A DNA stretch of 12,028 bases from Bacillota bacterium (GTDB lineage Bacteria; Bacillota; Clostridia; Lachnospirales; Lachnospiraceae), in assembly GCA_023387635.1 (NCBI GenBank), contig JAEWHU010000369.1, positions 1 to 12,028 of the forward strand. Reading direction: 5' to 3'. The position numbers were made by a program, and so were the translations under genes. The notes under the pieces were generated by a model. The model was not told the DNA's origin. It saw nothing but the letters and a program-made list of their open reading frames with translations, and ran no database searches. This document shows, piece by piece, positions 6,028-12,028 of this stretch (the stretch's first letter is position 1; each line of letters begins with the position of its first letter).

Positions 6028-6057
6028 CATATCACACCTGTAAATAGATGTGATATG
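6028..6057 (-). promoter_or_regulatory. Palindrome upstream of the nitroreductase start (possible operator or leader hairpin)
   Basis: CATATCACA (6028-6036) and TGTGATATG (6049-6057) form a perfect 9-bp inverted repeat with a 12-base centre, 13 bases before the ATG. It could be a repressor operator or an mRNA hairpin next to the ribosome binding site. No clear -10/-35 pair was found beside it. Confidence 0.4.
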
Positions 6058-6079
6058 TCCTTTCACTCTTTCTAACTTT

Positions 6080-6097
6080 GGTAATTGCGAAACTCTT
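6080..6097 (+). repeat. Solo end of the inverted-repeat element
   Basis: GGTAATTGCGAAACTCTT is identical over 18 bases to the left end of the element at 7235-7252. It lies directly beside the stop codon of the SRAP gene. No matching right end was found nearby, so this is an isolated terminus or scar. Confidence 0.65.
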
Positions 6098-6098
6098 A

Positions 6099-6659
6099 TC
6101 ATGCATACTTAAGCATTGGTGGAATCTGTGTTAAAATTCTTCCAACACTACTATTATCAAACACCCAGTTATTTATATCCTCTTCGTTTAAAACCACAGG
6201 CATACGATGGTGTATTTCTCTCATAGATTCATTAGCTTCTGTAGTTAAGATAACAAAACGGCACTCCCCTTGATACATATTATAGATGCCTGCCATATAT
6301 AGCATATCTGACTCTTCCGTTTGAAATAAATGTTTGTTTTTTTCTCCATCCCATTCGTAAAATCCACTAGAAGGGATAACACAACGTCTAAACATAACAC
6401 TTTCACGAAATGTTTTCTTCTCTAACGCCGTCTCCGCTCTAGCATTAATTAATACCCCTTTATTATAGTAATTAGGAAATCCCCAGATTGAGGGTGCTGG
6501 TTCAATAATACTATTTTCCCCTAATAAAATAGGAGCTATATTAGTAGGATAAATTTCTTTTGTTTTTCTACCACTATTTTCATACTTACTATCAAGTTGC
6601 TCAAGAATCTTCCTTATTTCTCTTGAGGTATCGTCATCAACATAATATCTACCACACAT
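6099..6659 (-). CDS. SRAP-domain abasic-site processing protein (YedK/HMCES family)
   Basis: SRAP proteins shield abasic sites in single-stranded DNA by forming a thiazolidine cross-link with the N-terminal cysteine. This requires removal of the initiator Met. The 186-residue product starts MCGRYYV, so Cys2 is in place. It continues with YPTNIAPIL (37-45), WGFPNYY (59-65), INARAET (71-77, Asn72), CVIPSSGFYEW (93-103, Glu102) and EIHHRMPVVL (148-157, His150). These cover the known active-site residues of YedK. It is shorter than the roughly 220-residue YedK, mainly after HRMPVVL. Its stop is next to a solo repeat end, so a slightly altered C-terminus is possible. The ATG has AGGAG six bases upstream. 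Its neighbours are ComFB upstream and the nitroreductase downstream. SOS control would suit its function, but only a weak half-match to the LexA box lies upstream. Confidence 0.93.
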   Translation of the reverse strand: MCGRYYVDDDTSREIRKILEQLDSKYENSGRKTKEIYPTNIAPILLGENSIIEPAPSIWGFPNYYNKGVLINARAETALEKKTFRESVMFRRCVIPSSGFYEWDGEKNKHLFQTEESDMLYMAGIYNMYQGECRFVILTTEANESMREIHHRMPVVLNEEDINNWVFDNSSVGRILTQIPPMLKYA

Positions 6660-6755
6660 ATATAACTCCTTTTCTAATTTGGTGAAACAAACTGGATATC
6701 ATAAGTCCATTTTTAATTACATTCGAAATTAATTCATTGAATTCTATACCACTTC

Positions 6756-7013
6756 TTAATGCCTGGGATTTTCTGATACAATTTTAATTGCTTTTAATAA
6801 AGTAATAGTGACATCATTCACTTCAGCACTTGATAGGTTAGATGCTTTTACATATAGCTCACCTGAATTTGAAGATACATATTTAGGAGGCAAATTATTC
6901 AGTGCAGAGGCCATAATATCATCTCTACATTTTGGACAATTACACATTGTTACCTTACTAGCCAACTCATCAAGCTTATTACTAACTATAGTTTCCATTA
7001 TATTCTTTATCAT
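6756..7013 (-). CDS. ComFB-family protein
   Basis: The 85-residue product has the ComFB pattern. An N-terminal helix (MIKNIMETIVSNKLDELASK) is followed by CNCPKCRDDIMASALNNLPPKYV (24-46), where three cysteines form a probable metal-binding cluster and ALNxLPPxYV is the family hallmark. ComFB was named from the Bacillus comF operon, where its role in competence is unclear. Cyanobacterial members are reported to bind cyclic di-GMP. No comFA or comFC is present here, so competence cannot be inferred. A signalling role fits the family knowledge but is not shown by this sequence. The ATG at 7011-7013 follows GGAGG at seven-base spacing. It begins 28 bases after the stop of the 52-codon gene and probably shares its promoter. 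A 96-base gap separates it from the SRAP gene. Confidence 0.88.
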   Translation of the reverse strand: MIKNIMETIVSNKLDELASKVTMCNCPKCRDDIMASALNNLPPKYVSSNSGELYVKASNLSSAEVNDVTITLLKAIKIVSENPRH

Positions 7014-7041
7014 GCATCATCCTCCCATTCCCTTTTGACTT

Positions 7042-7200
7042 TTATACTTCTTCAGACTCTTTATCTGTCTCACCAGTATAATAATTATTATTTCCACAAT
7101 TATTACCAATACCGTTTTTCATTGGAGCTATAAAAAAACCTATAATTATACCTGATAAAAAAAATATAATTGGGATGCACAGGGACTTTTTATCTTTCAT
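7042..7200 (-). CDS. 52-residue single-pass membrane peptide
   Basis: An ATG at 7198-7200 is preceded by AGGAGGT at six-base spacing, one of the best ribosome binding sites in the window. It opens a 52-codon frame ending in TAA at 7042-7044. The peptide starts MKDKKSL and has a hydrophobic segment at about 8-26 (CIPIIFFLSGIIIGFFIAP). It continues through PMKNGIGNNCGNNNYY and ends in an acidic tail TGETDKESEEV. The GFFIAPMKNG stretch after the membrane helix recalls the GLLFAPxSG motif of YtxH-like proteins, but the similarity is short. The positive N-terminus suggests the tail faces outward by the positive-inside rule. It is followed after 28 bases by the ComFB gene, probably in the same operon. 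I do not know its function. Coding status rests on the ribosome site, the topology and the position. Confidence 0.78.
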   Translation of the reverse strand: MKDKKSLCIPIIFFLSGIIIGFFIAPMKNGIGNNCGNNNYYTGETDKESEEV

Positions 7201-7218
7201 AAGATACCTCCTTTCTTC

Positions 7219-7396
7219 AAATTAGAATTAATTAGGTAATTGCGAAACTCTTTATTTATACTAATTTCATATGCACTTCATACTAATTCCTCCGCGGGGG
7301 CGCTCATTCCGCTTAACTTGCGCTCCGGAATTGTATGAATCGCATATGAAATATTAACAATTTAGAAGTTTCGCAAAAAACTAAATTAGAATTAAT
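7219..7396. mobile_element. MITE-like inverted-repeat element with 14-bp flanking direct repeats
   Basis: AAATTAGAATTAAT occurs at 7219-7232 and again at 7383-7396. It encloses 150 bases with terminal inverted repeats TTGCGAAACT (7240-7249) and AGTTTCGCAA (7367-7376). Inside, ATTTCATATGC near 7265 pairs with GCATATGAAAT near 7342. The pairing continues through TTCATAC/GTATGAA and AATTCC/GGAATT to a GC-rich tip near 7291-7329. The whole interior can fold into one long hairpin. No transposase frame is present. It sits between the promoter at 7400-7428 and the 52-codon gene, so it would be part of that leader RNA. Part of its left end recurs at 6080-6097. Confidence 0.7.
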
Positions 7397-7399
7397 AAT

Positions 7400-7428
7400 A
7401 TTATAATACAAGTTCAGTCTTATTACAA
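7400..7428 (-). promoter_or_regulatory. Promoter for the membrane peptide-ComFB genes
   Basis: On the minus strand a perfect TATAAT (7400-7405) lies 17 bases after TTGTAA (7423-7428), a 4/6 match to the -35 consensus. Transcription would start at about 7393, inside the right flanking repeat, and read through the inverted-repeat element before the AGGAGGT site of the 52-codon gene. Confidence 0.65.
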
Positions 7429-7535
7429 ATTATATCCGGTGAATTAAGTATCAGTTTTTAACCTGATTTGTTATTTTGTGTGATGGGCGAACCTAAAATT
7501 CCTTGCATAAAAGATGGTATGTTTTATTGTAATCT

Positions 7536-7571
7536 AAAAAAACTTGTAAGAAGTTATTATCTTACAAGTTT
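7536..7571 (-). terminator. Rho-independent terminator of the YgbA_NO-type gene
   Basis: A perfect 11-bp stem, AAACTTGTAAG (7540-7550) with CTTACAAGTTT (7561-7571), has a 10-base loop. On the minus strand it is followed by a run of T (seven in a row at 7542-7536, the first overlapping the stem). It lies 36 bases after the stop at 7607. The rest of the 7201-7606 gap holds the element and promoter above. I see nothing else in 7429-7535. Confidence 0.88.
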
Positions 7572-7606
7572 AATATATACATATTTAAAACGTGATATTT
7601 CATTCT

Positions 7607-7948
7607 TTATTGTTGCTTAGATTCTGTTCTTTTAGCTTTGATAGTGGAATACATATGTCTCATAGTAAGTATAGGATCTGTAAATAGCATTCGTCGTCCA
7701 GAATATTTCATAACTTTCGATATTTTTTCTCGCATTTCTGGTTTATAACAATGAACTTTACAATTATTACAAAATGATTTTGTTTCCATAAAAGGGCATT
7801 TATCAGTACGTAGAATAGCATATTGGAGTAATTCATCACAATCCTTGCATAATCCTAAGCTACTGTGTTTATTTCCCTTACAATACAAATTGATCATTTT
7901 AGTAATTACTTTCTTTTCATCATTTCTCTTAGCTTCAATATCTATCAT
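7607..7948 (-). CDS. YgbA_NO-type (nitrous oxide-stimulated promoter family) cysteine-rich protein
   Basis: The 113-residue product has seven cysteines, six of them in a tight pattern: LCKDCDELLQYA (33-44), CPF (51-53) and CNNCKVHCY (60-68). YKPEMREKISKVMKYSGRRMLFTDPILTMRHM (68-99) follows. This is the layout of the YgbA_NO family. E. coli YgbA is induced under nitrosative stress, and the biochemical role is poorly defined. The cysteine set suggests a zinc or iron-sulfur site, which is inference. No membrane segment or signal peptide is visible. The ATG at 7946-7948 has GAGGAAG upstream. It has its own terminator and a weak candidate promoter. It is a single-gene unit between lacZ and the peptide-ComFB genes, with no other nitrogen-oxide gene in the window. 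Confidence 0.85.
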   Translation of the reverse strand: MIDIEAKRNDEKKVITKMINLYCKGNKHSSLGLCKDCDELLQYAILRTDKCPFMETKSFCNNCKVHCYKPEMREKISKVMKYSGRRMLFTDPILTMRHMYSTIKAKRTESKQQ

Positions 7949-7980
7949 TAGTACTTCCTCTTTTCTAAACTATTACCTAT

Positions 7981-8010
7981 ATGATAACAAAGTTTTGATT
8001 AACAATGCAA
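7981..8010 (-). promoter_or_regulatory. Candidate promoter of the YgbA_NO-type gene
   Basis: The minus strand shows TTGCAT (8005-8010), 18 bases, then TATCAT (7981-7986), which match the consensus at 4/6 and 5/6. It gives a leader of about 25 bases before the GAGGAAG site. No certain operator for a nitrosative-stress regulator was found. Confidence 0.45.
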
Positions 8011-8077
8011 CGGACTTGTTGATAATGTTTCTCAATATCATTAAGCTTAGTGGACTACTTTTGAGACATAGCCAAAT

Positions 8078-8113
8078 AAATACCGCCAACACAATAAATA
8101 GTTGACGGTATTT
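8078..8113 (-). terminator. Terminator downstream of lacZ
   Basis: A 13-bp stem (8078-8090 with 8101-8113) has one position that is mismatched on the plus strand but G-U on the minus strand, and a 10-base loop. The minus-strand RNA continues ATTTATTTGG. It lies 78 bases after the lacZ stop. The AT-rich stretch between them (8114-8190) holds nothing recognisable. Confidence 0.75.
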
Positions 8114-8190
8114 GAAATCTCTTATTAAATTTAATTATTATTTAAATATCCATATATATAAAAATTACTATATGCGAAGATATAATATAT

Positions 8191-11100
8191 TTATAAAATC
8201 CCTTTAAATGAGAATTCAAAATGCATTTCTTTATTCTTAATTCTATATTCTTCATGAGTAGGTGCGCCCCAGCTATCATCCCCACCAACACCCATTTGCA
8301 TTAATGATGCTTTCACAACAGTATAATGAACTGGTGGTAGCTCGTATACATGCATTGCATTCTCAAGTTCATGAGGTGTATATGGTAGTGCAGATAATTC
8401 CATAGGTAGTTTTCTTCCTGCCACCGACAAAGCTTCACTAGGAATTGTCTGTATACCATTATCATTACATGTAAATAGGATTCCAGCGTTAGAGCTATTC
8501 GTTAATTTAGCATATCTAACCCCTGTTTTATTACCACATTCTTGAGGATTCACATATCCAGCCATATTGTCCATAACTTTATTGGAATATATACCTAGTC
8601 TCGCGCCCTTGTTTCTATCACTATAGTTTTCATCAGGTCCTAATCCATACCATGTAAGATTATCATAATCCGCTGGTAATTTCATAATAACACCAAATTC
8701 AGGTAGCTCTGGTAATGAATCCACAGGTGTATAGTCTAGGGATACCTTTACTAATCCATCTCCATGCACCGTATAACTTAATATACATTTTGATATTGGA
8801 TGTGTTGGTAATTCATAATTATAATGAATTATGAATCTATTCTCTTCTATTTCCCAAGTAGTATTTTTAACTCTGCCATAAAGGCTAGCTAATTTCCACT
8901 GACCTAAACGTGCAGTCATGTGATTACCTGCATCATTATCAATTGGCGCTCTCCAAAAATTAGGTTTTGGTGGTTCCGATAATAGCTGTTTCCCGCCATA
9001 TTCATAAGATACCAAACCTTTCCCGCCCCTATTAAAAATAGCATGAAAATCTGAACCCTTCACTCCAATATTTGCTTCACACACCACCACTTCTACAGGA
9101 GCAATGCATACTTTTATTTCTTCCTCAACTTGATAAACAAACTGTCCATATGCAACTTCATGACCAGCATTTGCCCATAGTGTATCCTGTTTTAAATGAA
9201 AAGATACTGTAACACTATATTCACCAGGTGTGGTTCCTATACCAATTGGTAATTTAACCACTTGTTCTGATAATGGTTCCATATCTACATGAAAAGATTG
9301 CTTGTCAATAATAACTCCATCTTTAGCTAATGTAGCAATTCCATCATATTCTCCTAAATTAGTAAACAAGTTTTTATTCTTGATATGTACCTCTTCTTTA
9401 CCTGGTAGAATTGTAATGTTTTGATAATTAAACTTTACTTCTTGCATCTTAGGAGATACTTCTCGGTTGGAATAAACAATACCATTGGTACAGAAATTAT
9501 AATCGCAAGGTCTATCAGAGAAATCTCCACCGTAGGCATAATATTCTTTTCCATATCTATCTTTTGCTAAAATTGATTGGTCTATATAGTCCCAGATAAA
9601 ACCACCTTGATACCTAAGTTCTGTGTCTGTCAAATCAGTATACTTATGCATTGCACCATTTGAATTACCCATGGAATGTGTATACTCGCAGCAGATAAAT
9701 GGTTTTTCCTTATTCTCTTTTAAAAACTCTTTAATGTATTCTATCTTTGAATACATCTGACTTTCTATATCACTTGTTTTATTATATCTTCTATCATGCA
9801 CGATTCCTTCATAATGAACTAATCTAGTGTCATCATATGTACGGAATAATTCAGACATTAGGAATATGTTTTTCCCGCCATATGCTTCATTCCCGCAGGA
9901 CCATATAATAATAGATGGATGATTTTTATCTCGTTGAAGCATTGAATTAGCACGATCAAGTACAACATCTAACCACTCTTCTTTATCACCAGGTAAAGTA
10001 TTTTCCCCTGCCCATTCTGGGGCTGCCCATGTACCATGTGTCTCTAAATTAGCTTCATCAATTACGTACAATCCATATTCATCGCATAAATCATAGAAGA
10101 AAGGATTGTTTGGATAATGAGAAGTTCGAACTGCATTAATATTATTTTGCTTCATAGTTTTAATGTCAAGCAACATCTCTTCTTTTGTGATAGCTCTGCC
10201 ATTCACATGGCTAAACTCATGACGATTGGTACCTTTAAATACAATACGTTTACCATTCAATAACATTAATCCATTCTTTAATTCGAAACGGCGAAATCCT
10301 ACTTTTTGAAGTATAATCTCTTCTATCTCATCAGACTCGTTGAATATTTTTATGTAAAGTTCATAAAGATATGGTCTTTCTGCACTCCACATGTTTGGAT
10401 TATTAACTACGCTAGATACAACCATATCCTTATTGATATCCGCTACAATCTTAGTAATCACTCTTTCATCTTCTTCGCCAAGTAAAGTCGTATGTAATAT
10501 TCCCTTATCATAAAGAGTAGCCTCAATTCTTCCACTTCTTTCTTTCATAAAATGTAAGGCTATCTCTAATTTACCTTCATTCATTTCATCGTTCAGATTG
10601 GCTTTTACAAACATATCATAAACATGGATATTTGGTACACTATAAAGATAGACATCTCTAAAAATACCAGAAAATCTCCAAAAATCTTGATCCTCAAGCC
10701 AACTTCCACTGGTCCACTTATAAACCTGAACAGTTAACTTATTCTCACCATCAACTAGATAATCTGTTAATTCAAATTCAGATGTAGTAAAGGAGTCTTC
10801 ACTATAACCTACAAAATTACCATTTAGCCACAAAGAAAATCCACTTTCCACTCCACCAAAAGAAATAAACACAGGTTTTCTCTCCAAATTCTTTGGAAGG
10901 GTAAAATATTTTACATAATGTGCTACTGGATTAAATTTAGTTGGAATTTCTCCTGGTTTTATACTCTCATGACCATCCCATGGATACATTACGTTCACAT
11001 ACTGAGGTTTATCATATCCTTGTAATTGTATGTGTCCCGGCACTTTAATGTCGTTCCAATCCTTACAACAATAATCCTCTTCCCAAAACTCTTTTATTGC

Positions 11101-11277
11101 ACTTTCATAATTCCTTGAATAAGCAAATTTCCATAGACCATTCAAGGAATGAGTAAAAGAGCTAACTCCCTTTTTTGCTTCTTCTATATCAGCAAAATAC
11201 TTATGATTTGAATGAGCTGGCATTCTGTTTACTTCAAAACATGTTGGATCTGCTAACCACCTTGCATCAAAATTCAT
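8191..11277 (-). CDS. lacZ: Beta-galactosidase, glycoside hydrolase family 2 (LacZ type)
   Basis: This enzyme hydrolyses terminal beta-D-galactose, for example lactose to glucose and galactose. At 1028 residues it is close to E. coli LacZ (1023) and has the same five-domain order: sugar-binding jelly-roll (about 45-215), immunoglobulin-like domain (217-330), TIM barrel (332-620), second immunoglobulin-like domain, and C-terminal beta-galactosidase small-chain domain (740-1025). IIIWSCGNEAYG holds the acid/base Glu464. FICCEYTHSMGNSNGA holds the nucleophile Glu531. VFKGTNRHEFS (346-356) and FWRAPIDNDAG (774-784) are also typical. No signal peptide is present, so it is cytoplasmic. AGGAGGT lies six bases before the ATG. 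The leader of about 140 bases contains repeat copy B. No transporter or galactose-pathway gene is adjacent. A divergent AraC-family gene lies upstream and may control it. Substrate preference cannot be read from sequence alone. Confidence 0.97.
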   Translation of the reverse strand: MNFDARWLADPTCFEVNRMPAHSNHKYFADIEEAKKGVSSFTHSLNGLWKFAYSRNYESAIKEFWEEDYCCKDWNDIKVPGHIQLQGYDKPQYVNVMYPWDGHESIKPGEIPTKFNPVAHYVKYFTLPKNLERKPVFISFGGVESGFSLWLNGNFVGYSEDSFTTSEFELTDYLVDGENKLTVQVYKWTSGSWLEDQDFWRFSGIFRDVYLYSVPNIHVYDMFVKANLNDEMNEGKLEIALHFMKERSGRIEATLYDKGILHTTLLGEEDERVITKIVADINKDMVVSSVVNNPNMWSAERPYLYELYIKIFNESDEIEEIILQKVGFRRFELKNGLMLLNGKRIVFKGTNRHEFSHVNGRAITKEEMLLDIKTMKQNNINAVRTSHYPNNPFFYDLCDEYGLYVIDEANLETHGTWAAPEWAGENTLPGDKEEWLDVVLDRANSMLQRDKNHPSIIIWSCGNEAYGGKNIFLMSELFRTYDDTRLVHYEGIVHDRRYNKTSDIESQMYSKIEYIKEFLKENKEKPFICCEYTHSMGNSNGAMHKYTDLTDTELRYQGGFIWDYIDQSILAKDRYGKEYYAYGGDFSDRPCDYNFCTNGIVYSNREVSPKMQEVKFNYQNITILPGKEEVHIKNKNLFTNLGEYDGIATLAKDGVIIDKQSFHVDMEPLSEQVVKLPIGIGTTPGEYSVTVSFHLKQDTLWANAGHEVAYGQFVYQVEEEIKVCIAPVEVVVCEANIGVKGSDFHAIFNRGGKGLVSYEYGGKQLLSEPPKPNFWRAPIDNDAGNHMTARLGQWKLASLYGRVKNTTWEIEENRFIIHYNYELPTHPISKCILSYTVHGDGLVKVSLDYTPVDSLPELPEFGVIMKLPADYDNLTWYGLGPDENYSDRNKGARLGIYSNKVMDNMAGYVNPQECGNKTGVRYAKLTNSSNAGILFTCNDNGIQTIPSEALSVAGRKLPMELSALPYTPHELENAMHVYELPPVHYTVVKASLMQMGVGGDDSWGAPTHEEYRIKNKEMHFEFSFKGIL

Positions 11278-11329
11278 TCTAATACCTCCTACCTTTGATA
11301 ATTTCTAGTTTCTAACTACTTATCCCATA

Positions 11330-11417
11330 ATAAAATCTTACTCAAAGCGGATATTCCCAGTCCCCTTCGTTACTAGCTGATAAACTTTATACTTGCTACC
11401 CAAGAATAAGATTTTAT
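11330..11417. repeat. Dispersed repeat, copy B, in the lacZ leader
   Basis: The stretch is bounded by an 11-bp inverted repeat, ATAAAATCTTA (11330-11340) and TAAGATTTTAT (11407-11417). It aligns in the same orientation with copy A at 1870-1953. It begins a few bases downstream of the lacZ -10 box, so it would be transcribed as most of the lacZ leader. It may be a short mobile palindromic element or a leader structure. Confidence 0.55.
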
Positions 11418-11424
11418 ATGGTAA

Positions 11425-11453
11425 ATAGTAATGGAAAACTTAACCTATGTCAA
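11425..11453 (-). promoter_or_regulatory. Candidate lacZ promoter
   Basis: On the minus strand a perfect TTGACA (11448-11453) is followed after 17 bases by TACTAT (11425-11430). This is the same box pair and spacing as one reading of the rpsT promoter. The rest of the 345-base gap between lacZ and the AraC gene holds repeat copy B, the AraC promoter and an imperfect palindrome (11497-11515, CATTTAATT and AATTAATG arms). The palindrome could be an operator between the divergent promoters. No catabolite-response element was recognised. Confidence 0.6.
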
Positions 11454-11522
11454 TATTATCTGCTGAACTTGGATGAAATCATTGCTCTAGAATATTCATT
11501 TAATTACAATTAATGAAACTTA

Positions 11523-11531
11523 TGCTATACT
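11523..11531 (+). promoter_or_regulatory. Extended -10 promoter of the AraC-family gene
   Basis: TGCTATACT on the plus strand combines the TG extension with a 5/6 -10 match. The -35 region around 11503-11509 (ATTACAA) is poor and overlaps the imperfect palindrome at 11497-11515. The leader would be about 85 bases. Confidence 0.5.
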
Positions 11532-11622
11532 TTTTTTATTAATATTTTTCAGACAAATCATAACAAGATTGACTAGGAAATTAATTTATACATCAACTAC
11601 AATAAAAACACGAGGTGAGATT

Positions 11623-12028
11623 ATGGATTATATACAAAGCATGCAAAAGGCAATTGAATATATGGAAGAACATATACTAGAACCAATTAATTATGAAGAT
11701 GTTGCTAACGCTATTTACATGTCAAATTACCATTTTCATAGGCTATTTAGTATGCTAACAGGAATAACTGCTAATGAATATATTAAATGTCGTAAACTTT
11801 CCATGGCCGGCCAAGAACTGATTCTATCCAATGCTAAAATTATAGATATTTCCTATAAATATGGATATGAATCTCCTGAAAGTTTTACCAAAGCTTTTAC
11901 TAGATTTCATGGTGTTACTCCTAATGTTGCAAAACGTTCTGGAATGGAGCTTAAATCCTTTAATCGCCTTGTAATAAAAATAAAATTGGAAGGTGGAACT
12001 ATTATGGATTACAGAATTGAAAAAAGAG
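11623..12028 (+). CDS. AraC-family transcriptional regulator, N-terminal DNA-binding domain (runs off the right edge)
   Basis: GAGGTG lies five bases before an ATG that opens a frame continuing for 135 codons to the window edge with no stop. The first hundred residues are an AraC-type double helix-turn-helix. INYEDVANAIYMSNYHFHRLF (22-42) is the first motif, and ISYKYGYESPESFTKAFTRFHGVTP (76-100) carries the conserved GYxSxxxFxxAFxRxxGxxP signature of the second. The DNA-binding domain is at the N-terminus, and the chain continues with LEGGTIMDYRIEKR. This order, as in Rob/SoxS-like and BmrR-like regulators, usually leads into a GyrI-like ligand-binding domain rather than the sugar-binding cupin of AraC proper; that part is outside the window. 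It is divergent from lacZ. Control of lacZ is possible but the domain order does not point to sugar sensing. Confidence 0.88.
   Translation, partial: MDYIQSMQKAIEYMEEHILEPINYEDVANAIYMSNYHFHRLFSMLTGITANEYIKCRKLSMAGQELILSNAKIIDISYKYGYESPESFTKAFTRFHGVTPNVAKRSGMELKSFNRLVIKIKLEGGTIMDYRIEKR

Noticed and set aside
6713..6726. LexA box upstream of SRAP
   Set aside because: Only the CGAATGTA half matches the dinB boxes; the GTTC half is absent.
7441..7535. Possible short coding remnants on either strand between the promoter and the terminator
   Set aside because: Short open stretches exist on both strands, but none has a ribosome site, a domain or a convincing motif.
7845..8105. Plus-strand 86-codon frame
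   Set aside because: It overlaps the YgbA_NO-type gene and its promoter on the other strand. The hydrophobic look comes from AT-rich complement, and no ribosome site is present.

Overview
The window looks like chromosome of an AT-rich, endospore-forming Clostridia-type Firmicute. It carries a sporulation pair (spoIIP and gpr) beside rpsT, AGGAGG-type ribosome binding sites, a Bacillus-type LexA box and many Rho-independent terminators. The gpr/spoIIP/rpsT grouping is also found in Bacillus. The gene set and palindromic repeats suggest a Lachnospiraceae relative of Lachnoclostridium phytofermentans, but I infer this without a search.

Layout. Positions 1-300 hold the promoter and ribosome binding site of a leftward gene starting just outside the window, a relic of an ABC-transporter ATPase, and a strong hairpin. 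Next come spoIIP (leftward), a 340-bp block of palindromes and repeats, and gpr (leftward). rpsT diverges rightward from gpr, with a TTG start and a structured leader, and ends at terminators shared with convergent dinB. dinB has a near-consensus promoter with two identical LexA boxes. Then come a 38-bp tandem repeat, a SagB-type nitroreductase, an SRAP (YedK/HMCES-type) gene, a ComFB-family gene and a 52-residue membrane peptide gene, all leftward. Upstream of the peptide gene is a 150-bp inverted-repeat element flanked by 14-bp direct repeats. A cysteine-rich YgbA_NO-type gene and a large GH2 beta-galactosidase follow, both leftward. An AraC-family gene diverges from lacZ and runs off the right edge.

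How the genes work together. spoIIP and gpr act in forespore engulfment and spore germination. dinB (SOS-controlled translesion polymerase) and SRAP (abasic-site shielding) are both DNA-damage functions, but only dinB shows a clear LexA operator. The peptide gene and comFB are probably co-transcribed. lacZ hydrolyses beta-galactosides in the cytoplasm; its control by the divergent AraC protein is possible but unproven.

No rRNA, tRNA, CRISPR array or intact transposase was seen. The most interesting items are small: the peptide/ComFB pair with an element in its leader, the ABC relic, the dispersed repeat near two promoters, and the rpsT leader hairpin. I found no clear new multi-gene system.
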